From Pseudorhodobacter aquimaris (GTDB lineage Bacteria > Pseudomonadota > Alphaproteobacteria > Rhodobacterales > Rhodobacteraceae), in NCBI RefSeq assembly GCF_001202025.1, contig NZ_LGHS01000046.1, forward strand, positions 124,001 to 188,000: 64,000 nt of DNA, given 5' to 3'. Each line of letters begins with the position of its first letter. Positions within the stretch are counted from its first letter, which is position 1. The position numbers and the translations under genes were made by a program. A model generated the notes under the pieces. That model saw nothing but the letters and a program-made list of their open reading frames with translations, was not told where the DNA came from and made no database searches. Below are positions 1 to 8,534 of the stretch, piece after piece.

Positions 1-610
1 GCGTGGTTTTTACGCCCGGCTCACGGGTTTCAACCCGAAAGGGGCCGGTGCCGTTTTCATGCAGGGTGGCATAGCTTTCCTCGGCGGCGGCCTTATCGGC
101 ATTGCCGATATTGTTCGCCTCGGCCCAATCGCGGTTCATGATGTACCAGTTGGCCCAGGTGTAATGCAGGATCGGGTTCGGCTCGGTGGTGATGAAATCA
201 ACGGTGTGATCATCGACGGCAACCACCTCGGTATCCGCGGCCAGACGGTTCTTGAAATCGGAGGCGCCTGCGCGCACCCGCTCGGCACTGTAAATCACGT
301 CATCGGCGGTAAAGGGGGTGCCGTCGTGGAAGGTCACATCCTTGCGCAGGTGGAACCGCCAGTGTGTGGGGGAGAGCAGCTCCCAGCTTTCGGCCAATGC
401 GGGCTGGATCGACAGGTCCGGCGCGCGGCGGATCAGCCCTTCATAGACATTGCCCAGAAACCCCGAGGTAAAGACCTCTTCGACCACATAGGGGTCCATC
501 GTTACCGCATCCCCCTGTGCCGCGAACCGCAGGGTCTGCGCGCTTGACGCAAATGGGACAAGCGCCAGCGCAGTTACGAGGCAAAGTGACGAGAGGGGTT
601 TGTGGGTCAT
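1..610 (-). CDS. ABC transporter substrate-binding protein, SBP_bac_5 (DppA/OppA) family, 3' part missing
   Basis: Reading the minus strand from the ATG at 610 gives an open frame of about 203 codons that runs off the left edge, so only the N-terminal part is here. It opens with a Sec signal peptide (MTHKPLSSLCLVTALALVPF, then ASSA-Q as the likely cleavage region). The mature start is typical of periplasmic oligopeptide/oligosaccharide binding proteins: LRFAAQGDAVTMDPY, then NVYEGLIRR, LAESWE and VTFHDGTPFTADDV. These proteins capture substrate in the periplasm for an ABC importer. It is divergent from the GlcNAc operon at 913-3994 across a 302-base gap, which suggests, but does not prove, an amino-sugar or chitooligosaccharide substrate. 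The permease and ATPase genes would lie beyond the left edge. Confidence 0.85.
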   Translation of the reverse strand, partial: MTHKPLSSLCLVTALALVPFASSAQTLRFAAQGDAVTMDPYVVEEVFTSGFLGNVYEGLIRRAPDLSIQPALAESWELLSPTHWRFHLRKDVTFHDGTPFTADDVIYSAERVRAGASDFKNRLAADTEVVAVDDHTVDFITTEPNPILHYTWANWYIMNRDWAEANNIGNADKAAAEESYATLHENGTGPFRVETREPGVKTT

Positions 611-731
611 AAGCATATTCCCTGTGCTGTTGGTCGATTGGGATTATCTGTGGTTACGGTGATTTGCATCGTCAATTTTTTAGGGATGGTCAATGCCAAG
701 GGGCAATTCCAATCGGAAGGACGGCTATGTT

Positions 732-754
732 TCACTATATTGACTTGATAGTGA
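732..754. promoter_or_regulatory. Inverted repeat in the divergent promoter region of the GlcNAc locus
   Basis: The only gap over 300 bases (611-912) holds no convincing gene. It does contain the dyad TCACTAT (732-738) and ATAGTGA (748-754), perfect 7-base arms around a 9-base spacer. It lies between the binding-protein gene and the nagK-SIS-nagA operon, where a repressor of amino-sugar genes (GntR, LacI or ROK type) would bind. No such regulator is in the window. A weak -35-like TTGACT (740-745) overlaps the dyad. Its role as an operator is inference. Confidence 0.4.
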
Positions 755-912
755 TTGAAACGGCAGAATTCAAGGCAGCAATGTTTTGAGTGCTAGAGGC
801 CGGGCATCTGTGATCGGGGGCTTGGATTTCATTTTCGGCGATTTACGCGGCTGTGTTGACGCAATACCTATTGGGATGACGTGCGGGCAAATAGATATGC
901 TGGGGGTATCCT

Positions 913-1806
913 ATGGGGATTGTTGAAGAAGGCTGCGTCATCGGGGTCGATGGCGGTGGAACCGGCTGCCGCGCAGGAATTGCGACGCTTGACGGGCGCG
1001 TGCTTGCAACCGCAACGGCCGGTCCCGCAAATTTTTCCACCGACCCGGATCAGACAAGGGCCAATGTGATTTCCGCAATCGGCAAGGCGGCCGCGCGTTT
1101 GGGCATAGATCCCGCGCAGCTCTATGATTGCGCCATCCATTTCGGGCTGGCCGGTATCATGCAAGAGGCTGACGCCGCACGGTTTCGGGCCGTTTTGCCC
1201 TTTGCGCGGGCGGTTGTGACGGATGACCGGCCCACCGCTTTTGCGGGGGCCTTGGGGGAGGGCGACGGCGTGCTGGCCGCTGTCGGGACAGGCACTTTGG
1301 TTGCCGCACATTTTGGCCGGACCCGCCGGTATTTCTGCGGCTGGGGCTTTGATCTGTCGGATCAGGCCTCGGGCGCGTGGTTGGGGCGGGGTGCTTTGAT
1401 GCGCTGCCTGCTGGCCTATGACGGGTTGGCGCAAGACAGCGTCCTGACACGTGCGATCATGGCGCAATTCGCGGATGTGCCGACGGCGCTGGTTGAATTC
1501 GCACGCACCGCCCTGCCTGCCGATTATGCGACATTCGCACCCCAAGTCATAAGGGCCGCCGAGGCAGGTGATGAAACCGCCTGTGATCTGATGCGACAGG
1601 GTGCGGCCTATTTGAACGGCTGTTTTGCAGCGCTGCCCGTGGCGCAATCTGGCCCGCTTTGCCTGTCGGGCGGGGTCGGCCCGCATTATGCGCTTTATCT
1701 TGAACCCCGGTTTCGGGACCGTTTGGTCGCCCCGCTTGGCACCGCCCTTGACGGTGCGTTGTTTCTGGCGCGCGAGGCGCATAAGAATATGGAAACGCCG
1801 CCATGA
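913..1806 (+). CDS. nagK: N-acetylglucosamine kinase, BadF/BadG/BcrA/BcrD ATPase family
   Basis: The 297-residue protein has the ASKHA-fold phosphate-1 loop VIGVDGGGTGCRAG at residues 9-22, an AVGTGT phosphate-2-type loop near residue 118, and LSGGVG near the C terminus, as in the BadF/BadG family that includes N-acetylglucosamine kinases. Expected reaction: ATP-dependent 6-phosphorylation of GlcNAc (or glucosamine) in the cytoplasm. The ATG at 913 follows a GGGGGT ribosome-binding stretch. Its stop overlaps the region just upstream of the SIS-domain gene, and nagA follows, so the three genes form one operon: kinase, deaminase, deacetylase. GlcNAc is the most likely substrate because NagA follows, but the protein alone would also fit glucosamine. 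Confidence 0.8.
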   Translation: MGIVEEGCVIGVDGGGTGCRAGIATLDGRVLATATAGPANFSTDPDQTRANVISAIGKAAARLGIDPAQLYDCAIHFGLAGIMQEADAARFRAVLPFARAVVTDDRPTAFAGALGEGDGVLAAVGTGTLVAAHFGRTRRYFCGWGFDLSDQASGAWLGRGALMRCLLAYDGLAQDSVLTRAIMAQFADVPTALVEFARTALPADYATFAPQVIRAAEAGDETACDLMRQGAAYLNGCFAALPVAQSGPLCLSGGVGPHYALYLEPRFRDRLVAPLGTALDGALFLAREAHKNMETPP

Positions 1807-1823
1807 AGGTTAAAGGAGTGAAC

Positions 1824-2852
1824 ATGCCCCATCAAACCCATATGCGGCGAGAGATCCTTGAAATTCCCGATGTTGTCGAAACTCTGCTGACACAGGGAAA
1901 GCCCGGTATGGAGGCGGCTGCCGGTGCTCTGGCGGCCTGTGACCCACGGTTTATCGTTTCGGTCGCGCGGGGGTCGTCGGATCATGCCGCCACCTATTTC
2001 AAATATATCTGTGAAATGGAGGCAGGTATTCCCGTGGCTTCGGTCGGGCTATCTGTGACCTCCATCTACGGGCGCAAACTGTCCTTGCAGGGGGCGGCCT
2101 GTCTGGCGGTGTCGCAATCGGGCAAAAGCCCCGATATTCTGCGGATGGCCGAAATGGCCACGGCCGGGGGGGCGGTGTCGCTGGCCCTGACCAACCACCC
2201 CGAGAGCGCGCTTGCCAAGGCCAGCACCCATACCCTACAGCTCCATGCGGGCCTCGAGCAAAGCGTTGCTGCGACCAAAACCTTTGTTAGCTCGATTGTC
2301 TCTCTGGTCTGGTTGCTGGCGGAATGGCGTCAGGATAGGGCCTTGCGGGCGGCGATTCACGACCTGCCAGAGGTGCTGTCTCAAGCGGTCACGAAGGATT
2401 GGAGTGCGCTTGGCGCGCAGATCGCGTCGCGACCGTCGCTCTATTGTCTGGGGCGCGGTCCGGCCTCTGCGATTGCCGATGAGGCGGCGCTTAAATTCAA
2501 GGAAACCTGTCAGCTTCACGCGGAATCCTTTTCCTCGGCCGAGGTGTTGCACGGGCCGGTCTCGATCGTGGATCGCGGCTTTCCGGTGTTGGCCTTTGCT
2601 GCGGTTGATGCCGCAGAGCAATCGGTGGCGGATGTGGCCGATGCGATGGCGGCTAAGGGGGCTGCGGTCTTTGTGACCTCTGACAAGGCCGGTCAGGCAA
2701 CGGCCCTGCCTTGTGCCCGCACGGCCCATCCGCTGACCGATCCGGTTTCGCTGGTCGTGTCCTTTTATGCGATGGTGGAACAACTCGCCGTTGCGCGCGG
2801 GATCAATCCCGACGCCCCGCGCCACCTTAAAAAAGTAACGGAAACCTTATGA
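1824..2852 (+). CDS. SIS-domain glucosamine-6-phosphate deaminase-like protein (NagB-II / GlmS isomerase-domain type)
   Basis: The protein carries two tandem SIS (sugar isomerase) domains: SVARGSSDHAATYFKY and CLAVSQSGKSPDILRMAE in the first, LYCLGRGPASAIADEAALK and ESFSSAEVLHGP in the second, ending HLKKVTETL. It lacks the glutaminase half of GlmS, as do the single-function NagB-II/AgaS-type deaminases that turn glucosamine-6-phosphate into fructose-6-phosphate plus ammonia. That reaction fills the gap between NagK/NagA and glycolysis in this operon. I chose the ATG at 1824 because AAAGGAG sits at 1812-1818; an in-frame ATG at 1803 overlaps the nagK stop but lacks a binding site. About 342 residues from 1824. 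It could be a transport-coupled isomerase instead, but the operon favours the deaminase. Confidence 0.8.
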   Translation: MPHQTHMRREILEIPDVVETLLTQGKPGMEAAAGALAACDPRFIVSVARGSSDHAATYFKYICEMEAGIPVASVGLSVTSIYGRKLSLQGAACLAVSQSGKSPDILRMAEMATAGGAVSLALTNHPESALAKASTHTLQLHAGLEQSVAATKTFVSSIVSLVWLLAEWRQDRALRAAIHDLPEVLSQAVTKDWSALGAQIASRPSLYCLGRGPASAIADEAALKFKETCQLHAESFSSAEVLHGPVSIVDRGFPVLAFAAVDAAEQSVADVADAMAAKGAAVFVTSDKAGQATALPCARTAHPLTDPVSLVVSFYAMVEQLAVARGINPDAPRHLKKVTETL

Positions 2853-3994
2853 AACGGCGGGCATATATCGGTGCGGATATTTTTGACGACACCTGTCTGC
2901 ATTCGGGTATGGCGATCTTGCTGGAGGGCGATGTTTTCCGCGGTATCGTGCCAAAGGGGGACATTCCGGCAGGGTTTTCGCAGATTGCGCTGAAAGGCGG
3001 GACCTTGATGCCGGGCTTTGTCGATCTTCAGGTCAATGGCGGCGGCGGGGTGATGTTCAACGGGCAAACCTCGACCAAAGGTCTGGCCGCAATCGCACAG
3101 GCACATGCCACAACAGGTACGCGGGCGCTGTTGCCGACCCTGATCACCGACACCGCCGAGCGCACCCGCGCCGCCGTCAATGCGGTTGAAGCGGCGATCC
3201 GCCAAGGGGTTTCGGGGATTATCGGCATCCATCTGGAGGGGCCGCATCTGTCGCTGGCGCGCAAGGGGGCGCATGATCCCGCGCTCATCCGTAAGATGGG
3301 GCAAGTGGACGAAGATTTCCTCTGTGATGCCGCGCAACGTTTGCCCAATGTGATGGTCACGGTTGCGCCCGAATCCGTCAGCCCCGCACAGATTGCACGG
3401 CTGGACCGCGCGGGCGTTATCGTCTCATTGGGTCATAGTGATTGCAGCTTTGATCAGGCTGAGGCCGCCTTTGCCGCGGGTGCGCGCTGTGTCACCCATC
3501 TTTTCAACGCCATGAGCCAGCTTGGCAGCCGCGCGCCGGGGCTGGTCGGGGCCGCTTTGCAGGCCGGGACGGTTTCCGCCGGGCTGATTGCTGATGGCAT
3601 CCATGTGCATCCCGCCGCGATGCGTCTGGCACTGGCGGCCAAACAGGGGCCAGCGGGGATTTTTCTGGTGACGGATGCAATGGCCACCGCCGGATCGGAT
3701 ATTACGGAATTTACCCTTAACGGGCGGCGGGTCTTGCGGCGGAACGGTGATTTGCGGCTTGAGGATGGCACTTTGGCCGGCGCAGATCTGGATTTCTCCC
3801 GCGCGCTTTCGGTGATGATCGATAAGGTCGGGATTGATCCGGCGCGCGCCTATGCGATGGTGACATCCGGCCCCGCCGCATTGTTAAAGATGAGGCTGGG
3901 CGCGGGGGAGTTTACGCCGGGTGCGCGATGGAACGGGATCTGGTTGGATGACAAACACCGCTACACCCCGCTGTCAGGGCTCAATCCTGCGTAG
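2849..3994 (+). CDS. nagA: N-acetylglucosamine-6-phosphate deacetylase
   Basis: The 381-residue amidohydrolase removes acetate from GlcNAc-6-phosphate in the cytoplasm. Visible family motifs are LMPGFVDLQVNGGGGV near residue 52, the metal-ligand stretch GIHLEGPHLSLARKGAH, SLGHSDCSFDQAEAAFAAGA followed by THLFNAMSQL, and the catalytic-Asp segment LVTDAMATAGSD. Length matches the family (about 380). The start overlaps the preceding stop in an ATGA arrangement, so the SIS protein and NagA are probably translationally coupled. The 3' end overlaps that of cobF on the other strand by about 20 bases. Together with NagK and the SIS protein it makes a complete route from GlcNAc to fructose-6-phosphate. 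Confidence 0.93.
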   Translation: MKRRAYIGADIFDDTCLHSGMAILLEGDVFRGIVPKGDIPAGFSQIALKGGTLMPGFVDLQVNGGGGVMFNGQTSTKGLAAIAQAHATTGTRALLPTLITDTAERTRAAVNAVEAAIRQGVSGIIGIHLEGPHLSLARKGAHDPALIRKMGQVDEDFLCDAAQRLPNVMVTVAPESVSPAQIARLDRAGVIVSLGHSDCSFDQAEAAFAAGARCVTHLFNAMSQLGSRAPGLVGAALQAGTVSAGLIADGIHVHPAAMRLALAAKQGPAGIFLVTDAMATAGSDITEFTLNGRRVLRRNGDLRLEDGTLAGADLDFSRALSVMIDKVGIDPARAYAMVTSGPAALLKMRLGAGEFTPGARWNGIWLDDKHRYTPLSGLNPA

Positions 3995-4711
3995 TAGATA
4001 GATGTCCATGATCCAGCCATGCGCCGCCCGCGCGGCTTGGCGCATGGTGAGGATCTCGGGTGCCACCTGATCCAGCCTACCGGCCATAAGCAATTGGTTT
4101 GCCATCCCCAGATAGGCCCCCCACCAGATATCATAGGCGCTGCCCTCCAGCACCTCGAAGGCACCACCCTGATCGAGCATCACCGCCAGCGTGGTCGCGC
4201 CCTCGGGCCAACCATGATCGCGCAGGCGGCGGCCGGTGGTCACGGTGAAATCCCCGCCCAATGTGTTTAGGGGGATGCCATGCGCCGCCGTCAGCACTTG
4301 CAGCGCGGTGATTCCCGGCACGACCCGAACTTTTGGCGCAGGCGACAGCCGCGCGGCAATTCGCAGCGTGCTGTCATAAAGCGAAGGGTCCCCCCAAACC
4401 AGCAGGGCCACCCGCTTGACCGAAGGCGGGATGGCAGAGGTCCAAACGGCGGCAATCCGGTCGTGCCAGTCCTCGACCGCCTTTAAATAGGGCAAGGCAG
4501 GGTCGCGGCGGGGCAGGTCAAATTCGACCACAGGCGCATCCGCCCCCAAGACCGAGACCACAATTTGCCGCCGTAGATCGGCAAGATCGGCGCGATCCTT
4601 TCCCTTGCGCGGGATCAGGATCAGGTCAGCCTCGGCCAAGGTTTTTTGGGCCTCGACCGTCAGATGGTCAGGGTTGCCGGTGCCGATACCAATAAGAAAT
4701 AATGTCTGCAT
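3974..4711 (-). CDS. cobF: Precorrin-6A synthase (deacetylating), CobF
   Basis: CobF methylates C-1 of precorrin-5 with SAM and releases the acetyl fragment, giving precorrin-6A. It is specific to the aerobic cobalamin route. The 245-residue protein opens with LFLIGIGTGNPDHLTVEAQK, the SAM-binding start of the tetrapyrrole methylase fold, then ADLILIPRKGKDRADLADLRR, a segment characteristic of CobF. RVALLVWGDPSLYDSTLR and VVPGITALQVLTAAHGIPLN are the other methylase signatures. It follows cbiM by 46 bases on the same strand and is probably cotranscribed behind the riboswitch at 5502-5659. Its 3' end runs into nagA. Confidence 0.93.
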   Translation of the reverse strand: MQTLFLIGIGTGNPDHLTVEAQKTLAEADLILIPRKGKDRADLADLRRQIVVSVLGADAPVVEFDLPRRDPALPYLKAVEDWHDRIAAVWTSAIPPSVKRVALLVWGDPSLYDSTLRIAARLSPAPKVRVVPGITALQVLTAAHGIPLNTLGGDFTVTTGRRLRDHGWPEGATTLAVMLDQGGAFEVLEGSAYDIWWGAYLGMANQLLMAGRLDQVAPEILTMRQAARAAHGWIMDIYLLRRIEP

Positions 4712-4757
4712 TGTTGAACGCGTCCGGGCCTTTGCGGTGGCCCGAACGCTTGATCCA

Positions 4758-5438
4758 TTAGCTGTGCTGATGATACAGGCGGTTGGTCAACAGCGGTGAT
4801 CCCTTCAGCCCGTGCAAGGATTTCGCCCCCGCTAGAACAGCCAGATCGGCCAGCGGCTCTATCAGGACCACTAGCATATAGGCCGCGCCAAATGACCCGA
4901 TGGCCGCCAGATTATCGGCCCCAACGCCTTGCCCGTAGATCGCCCAAAAACCCACCCAAAGCACCACGCCGCCCTGATAGGCCGCCGACATTTTCAAAAC
5001 ATGGCTATAGCTAAGGTCGACATAAGCCACATTCGTCGGAACAACCCGCCGCGCCAGCAGATCAATCGCAAACAGCGGGAACAACAGCGTTGTGACATTC
5101 ACGAAATACATCGGCAGATCGGTCGGCGCAAAGAAGAGCGATTGCACCAAAAGCCCGGCCGCCAGCCCGATTGCCGAGGCAGGCGTCCCCAGCAGCAAGA
5201 ACAGCGTCGTCCCTAGGATCAAGTGGACCTCTGACACGCCAACGGCAAAATGCGGCAGCACCTCAAAGAAGATAAAGGTTCCGACCATTGCGATCACTGA
5301 CCGCAGAGCCAATGACACAACATTATGGGTTTTCAGGTCATCGATGATCAGCTTGGCTGTATAGCCCGCAGTCGCGGTTGCGGTGGCATAGGCAAAGACC
5401 ATCTTGGCGCCATCTACGACGCCGGGTTCGATATGCAT
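4758..5438 (-). CDS. cbiM: CbiM-type cobalt ECF transporter substrate-binding membrane component
   Basis: The 226-residue membrane protein starts MHIEPGVVDGAKM. The free N terminus followed by His at position 2 is the metal-binding start of the CbiM/NikM family, S components of ECF importers for cobalt or nickel. Several hydrophobic helices follow, including the loop ALRSVIAMVGTFIFFEVLPH then VGVSEVHLILGTTLFLLLG, where a further conserved His lies. It imports Co2+ for the cob genes around it. A cobalamin riboswitch lies directly upstream and a Shine-Dalgarno-like GGAGAG precedes the start. No CbiN, CbiQ or CbiO gene is adjacent; the nearest ECF T and A genes are at 22249-23557. Nickel as substrate cannot be excluded from sequence, but the context points to cobalt. 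Confidence 0.85.
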   Translation of the reverse strand: MHIEPGVVDGAKMVFAYATATATAGYTAKLIIDDLKTHNVVSLALRSVIAMVGTFIFFEVLPHFAVGVSEVHLILGTTLFLLLGTPASAIGLAAGLLVQSLFFAPTDLPMYFVNVTTLLFPLFAIDLLARRVVPTNVAYVDLSYSHVLKMSAAYQGGVVLWVGFWAIYGQGVGADNLAAIGSFGAAYMLVVLIEPLADLAVLAGAKSLHGLKGSPLLTNRLYHQHS

Positions 5439-5501
5439 ATCAGTCTCTCCGGACCGCCCACCCGGCGGCCATGGGTGCCGGATGCTCCGGCGTTGCGTTT
5501 T

Positions 5502-5659
5502 CGAACGGCAGGTCTCCTGACTTGCGGGTCATCGCGGTTCTGGCCCTTCCCGGCCCAAAGGGGCCAGTGGTTTTTCCAGTCTCGCTATCCGCCTACAGTT
5601 GCGGGGGCAGTCGGGGCTTTTAACCCCGTTCCCTTTTGATCCCTTTCGGGAACCGTTCG
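5502..5659 (-). promoter_or_regulatory. Cobalamin riboswitch upstream of cbiM-cobF
   Basis: Read on the minus strand, this stretch carries the conserved order of a B12 aptamer: AAAGGGAACGGGGTTAAAA, then CCCGCAACTGTAGGCGG, the core CCACTGG, GGGAAGG, GATGACCCGCAAGTCAGG and finally the B12 box AGTCAGGAGACCTGCCG. The ends pair as P1: 5653-5659 with 5502-5508 (7 base pairs). The element sits 31 bases past the cobA stop and 63 bases before the cbiM start, so it controls cbiM and cobF separately from the upstream cob genes. Between aptamer and start lies a perfect hairpin at 5477-5491 (6-bp stem, 3-base loop). There is no U-run, so control is probably at translation initiation. Confidence 0.95.
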
Positions 5660-5690
5660 AGGTTTACTATGACGCCAAGTCGCCTGTGTT

Positions 5691-6425
5691 TCAATCCAGC
5701 TTTGCGCAATCGGTGGCCAGTGGTCCGAAAAGAATAAGCGCGGGGGCTGCGCCGCGATGTGCATCCAGTTGCCGTGCCAGCTGTTCAACCGTTGTCAGCT
5801 GAAGCTTCTGGTCGGGGGTGCTGACCCCTTCGGCCAAAAGTGCTGGGGTATCGGCGGGCAAGCCATGGGCGATCAAGACCGCCGCCAAAGCGGGAAAGCT
5901 GCGCTTGCCCATAAACACCACGGTGGTGGCTTCGGGATCGGCCAAGGCTGCCATATTCAGATCGGGTGGCAAGCCGCCGCTGGTATCGGCACCGGTCACA
6001 AATTGCACCCGCCGCGCGGTCAGGCGACGCGTCAGCGGCAGCCCCGCCGCAGCCGCCGCAGCGATGGCCGAGGGGACGCCGGGGATGATCTCATACCCGA
6101 TGCCTGCGGCATTCAGGGCGATCAGCTCTTCCTCCAGACGGCCGAACAACCCGCTGTCGCCGGATTTCAGTCGCACCACCCGCTGGCCGGTTTTCGCATA
6201 TTCCACCAGCAACTGGCTGACGTGATCTTGCTTGGGCGAGGGCCGCCCCGCGCGTTTGCCCACCGCCACCAGATCCGCGCCCTGCCGCACATGCGAAAGG
6301 ATCGGCCCCGAGGACAGATCATCGAAAAGCACCACGTCGGCGCGTTTCAACCTGTCGGCGGCCTTCAGGGTAAGCAGCTCGGGGTCGCCGGGACCAGAGC
6401 CGATGAAGCTGACGATTGGGGTCAT
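5691..6425 (-). CDS. cobA: Uroporphyrinogen-III C-methyltransferase (SUMT), CobA
   Basis: SUMT methylates uroporphyrinogen III twice (C-2 and C-7) with SAM to make precorrin-2, the entry to corrinoid and siroheme synthesis. The 244-residue protein has the class-III methylase start IVSFIGSGPGDPELLTLKA, ADVVLFDDL, the glycine loop VVRLKSGDSGLFGRLEEE, EIIPGVPSAIAAAAAAGLPL and TVVFMGKRSF. It is a stand-alone SUMT without the CysG oxidase/ferrochelatase half. The start overlaps the cobB stop by four bases (ATGA). It is the last gene of the cobL-E-M-B-A series, and a riboswitch follows it. Confidence 0.95.
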   Translation of the reverse strand: MTPIVSFIGSGPGDPELLTLKAADRLKRADVVLFDDLSSGPILSHVRQGADLVAVGKRAGRPSPKQDHVSQLLVEYAKTGQRVVRLKSGDSGLFGRLEEELIALNAAGIGYEIIPGVPSAIAAAAAAGLPLTRRLTARRVQFVTGADTSGGLPPDLNMAALADPEATTVVFMGKRSFPALAAVLIAHGLPADTPALLAEGVSTPDQKLQLTTVEQLARQLDAHRGAAPALILFGPLATDCAKLD

Positions 6426-7747
6426 GATGTCTCTGCCGTGATAAGGTGAAAGAAGGTGCCGCTGGCATGGCCACGCATGGATCCGGTTTCTGCGACGGGC
6501 CCGCCATCGGCGTCAAATACATCGGCAAGCGGCGCGTCGGGTTGCTCCAATATGGTGGAATAGTGGAACTCATGCCCGCGCAGGGCGTGACCGGCGGCAA
6601 AGCCCGGCAGCCCCGCGCGCAAGACCGCCCGCCGGTAGCCCAAGTGAAAGCGCCGCGTCTCATAACTGGTCACAAGGCCCAAAAGGCCTGCCATCTGGTG
6701 GCGCACCCCCTCCTTGTCGATAAGTGCTTGTCCCAATGCCATATAGCCACCGCATTCGCCATGCACGGGGCGGCTTTGGGCATGGTGTTGCAATCCGGCC
6801 CGAAACTGTGCCGCTGCGGCCAGTCGCCCCGCGTGCAATTCGGGATAGCCGCCGGGCAGCCAGACCAGATCGGCCGCCGCATCCGGCGCCTCATCGGCAA
6901 GCGGGGAGAACGGTATGATCTCGGCCCCTGCCGCGCGCCACCCTTCCAGCAAATGCGGATAGGTAAAGGAAAACGCCGCATCCTGTGCCAAGGCGATCCG
7001 CTGTGCTGGCGGTTTGGGCAGCGTGCCTTGCCCCAAGGCATGGCCCTGCGCCAAGGCCTTGATCCGCGCCAGATCGACATGCGCGCGCAAGAAGGTGGCA
7101 TAGCCTGCAATCGCTGTTTCCAGATCGGGATGTTCCACCGCTTGTATCAGGCCCAGATGGCGCTCGGGCAGGGAAAGATCACCGCGCCGGGGCAGGGCGC
7201 CCAGCACCTCAATGCCTGCGGCCTCCATCCCAAGGCGGGTCAGCCGCTCATGGCGGGGGCTTGCGACCCGGTTCAGGATTACGCCTGCAAAGGGCAGATC
7301 GGGGTTATAGCGGGCAAAGCCAAGCGCCGTTGCTGCCGCCGATTGCGCCTGCCCGCTGACATCGATCACCAGAATCACAGGCCAGCCCATCCGCAGCGCC
7401 GTCTCTGCGCTGGAACCAAAACCCGTCTGCCCGCGTGTGGCGACCCCGTCAAACAAGCCCATGGACCCTTCGGCGACGGCGATATCTGCGCCCGCCCCTT
7501 GTGCCGAAACCGCGTCCAGAAGTGCAGGGGCCATCGCCCAAGTGTCAAAATTGAACGAGGCCCGCCCGCTGGCGGCGCGGTGAAAGGCGGGATCGATATA
7601 ATCCGGGCCGCTTTTGAACGGTTGCACCGCCAGCCCGTCCTCGGCCAATGCGCGCAGCAGGCCCAGCATCACGGTGGTCTTGCCCGTCCCCGATGCCGGG
7701 GCCGAGATCATCAATCCGGGAAGTTTGCGATCATAAGGGTCAGTCAT
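6422..7747 (-). CDS. cobB: Hydrogenobyrinate / cobyrinate a,c-diamide synthase, CobB
   Basis: CobB amidates the a and c acetate side chains of hydrogenobyrinic acid, using glutamine and ATP, before cobalt insertion. The N-terminal half is a dethiobiotin-synthetase-like ATPase with the P-loop [18 protein letters not shown] and [14 protein letters not shown]. The C-terminal half is a class-I glutaminase-like domain with [14 protein letters not shown] and the nucleophile-cysteine region [16 protein letters not shown] set the start at the ATG at 7747 (441 residues), which overlaps the cobM stop by 8 bases; an in-frame ATG two codons earlier (7753) is also possible. The longer open frame to 7867 lies inside cobM and adds residues foreign to the family. 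Confidence 0.94.
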   Translation of the reverse strand: MTDPYDRKLPGLMISAPASGTGKTTVMLGLLRALAEDGLAVQPFKSGPDYIDPAFHRAASGRASFNFDTWAMAPALLDAVSAQGAGADIAVAEGSMGLFDGVATRGQTGFGSSAETALRMGWPVILVIDVSGQAQSAAATALGFARYNPDLPFAGVILNRVASPRHERLTRLGMEAAGIEVLGALPRRGDLSLPERHLGLIQAVEHPDLETAIAGYATFLRAHVDLARIKALAQGHALGQGTLPKPPAQRIALAQDAAFSFTYPHLLEGWRAAGAEIIPFSPLADEAPDAAADLVWLPGGYPELHAGRLAAAAQFRAGLQHHAQSRPVHGECGGYMALGQALIDKEGVRHQMAGLLGLVTSYETRRFHLGYRRAVLRAGLPGFAAGHALRGHEFHYSTILEQPDAPLADVFDADGGPVAETGSMRGHASGTFFHLITAETS

Positions 7748-8534
7748 CGCCATCTGTCCAATCTGCCCAAGGGCTGTTTGCCGATTGTGGGCGGTAGCGT
7801 CGGTCATAATCCACGGCATAAAGGCAGCTTTCGCCAAAACCCTCTTGTCCCAAGGCGGGTCCCACAAGGATCAACGCGGTACGGGTAACCCCCTCGGGGA
7901 TCGCGGAGACAAGCTCTGCAAGGGTGGTGCGGATGGTCCGCTGATCAGGCCAGCTGGCACGCCAGACCACGGCGACGGGGCAATCCTCGCCGTAGGCGGG
8001 GGCCAGATCGGTGGCCACTTGTGCTGCATTCTGGATCGACAGGTGGATCGCCAGCGTGGCCCCTGTGGCGGCGAAATTCGCCAGCGTTTCCTTGGGCGGC
8101 ATAGAGGAGGCCCGCCCCGGCGTGCGTGTCAGGACCAGCGATTGCGCCACACCCGGCAGCGTCAATTCCGCCCCAAGGGCTGCGGCAGCGGCGGCAAAGG
8201 ACGGCACGCCGGGGGTGACGGTAAAGGCAATACCCTCGGCACGCAGACGCCGGATTTGCTCACCCATTGCCGACCAGACTGATAGATCCCCCGAATGCAG
8301 CCGCGCCACGTCAAGCCCGGCCTGATCGGCGGCGCGGATTTCGGCGAGGATGGCATCCAGATCAAGGGGGGCGGTGTTTATGATCCGCGCGCCTTTTGGG
8401 CAATGATCCAGAACCGCCTCGGGGACCAGAGATCCGGCGTAAAGACAGACCGGACAGGCGGCGATCAGATCGCGGCCACGCAAGGTCAGCAGGTCGGGTG
8501 CGCCGGGGCCGGCGCCGATGAAATGTACGGTCAT
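7740..8534 (-). CDS. cobM: Precorrin-4 C11-methyltransferase, CobM
   Basis: CobM adds the C-11 methyl group to precorrin-4, giving precorrin-5. The 264-residue protein shows the methylase-fold start [20 protein letters not shown], then [20 protein letters not shown], a signature of CobM/Cbi[18 protein letters not shown], and [20 protein letters not shown] followed by [18 protein letters not shown]. Length matches CobM/CbiF (about 255-265). Start and stop both overlap neighbours: 4 bases with cobE (ATGA) and 8 bases with cobB. Confidence 0.95.
   Translation of the reverse strand: MTVHFIGAGPGAPDLLTLRGRDLIAACPVCLYAGSLVPEAVLDHCPKGARIINTAPLDLDAILAEIRAADQAGLDVARLHSGDLSVWSAMGEQIRRLRAEGIAFTVTPGVPSFAAAAAALGAELTLPGVAQSLVLTRTPGRASSMPPKETLANFAATGATLAIHLSIQNAAQVATDLAPAYGEDCPVAVVWRASWPDQRTIRTTLAELVSAIPEGVTRTALILVGPALGQEGFGESCLYAVDYDRRYRPQSANSPWADWTDGDD

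Noticed and set aside
1824-2852. Possible truncated GlmS
   Set aside because: The protein is a complete two-SIS-domain enzyme with a proper start and operon; lack of the glutaminase half is normal for the NagB-II/AgaS type.
6446-7888. A 480-codon plus-strand open frame opposite cobB
   Set aside because: Shadow of cobB without domain motifs.
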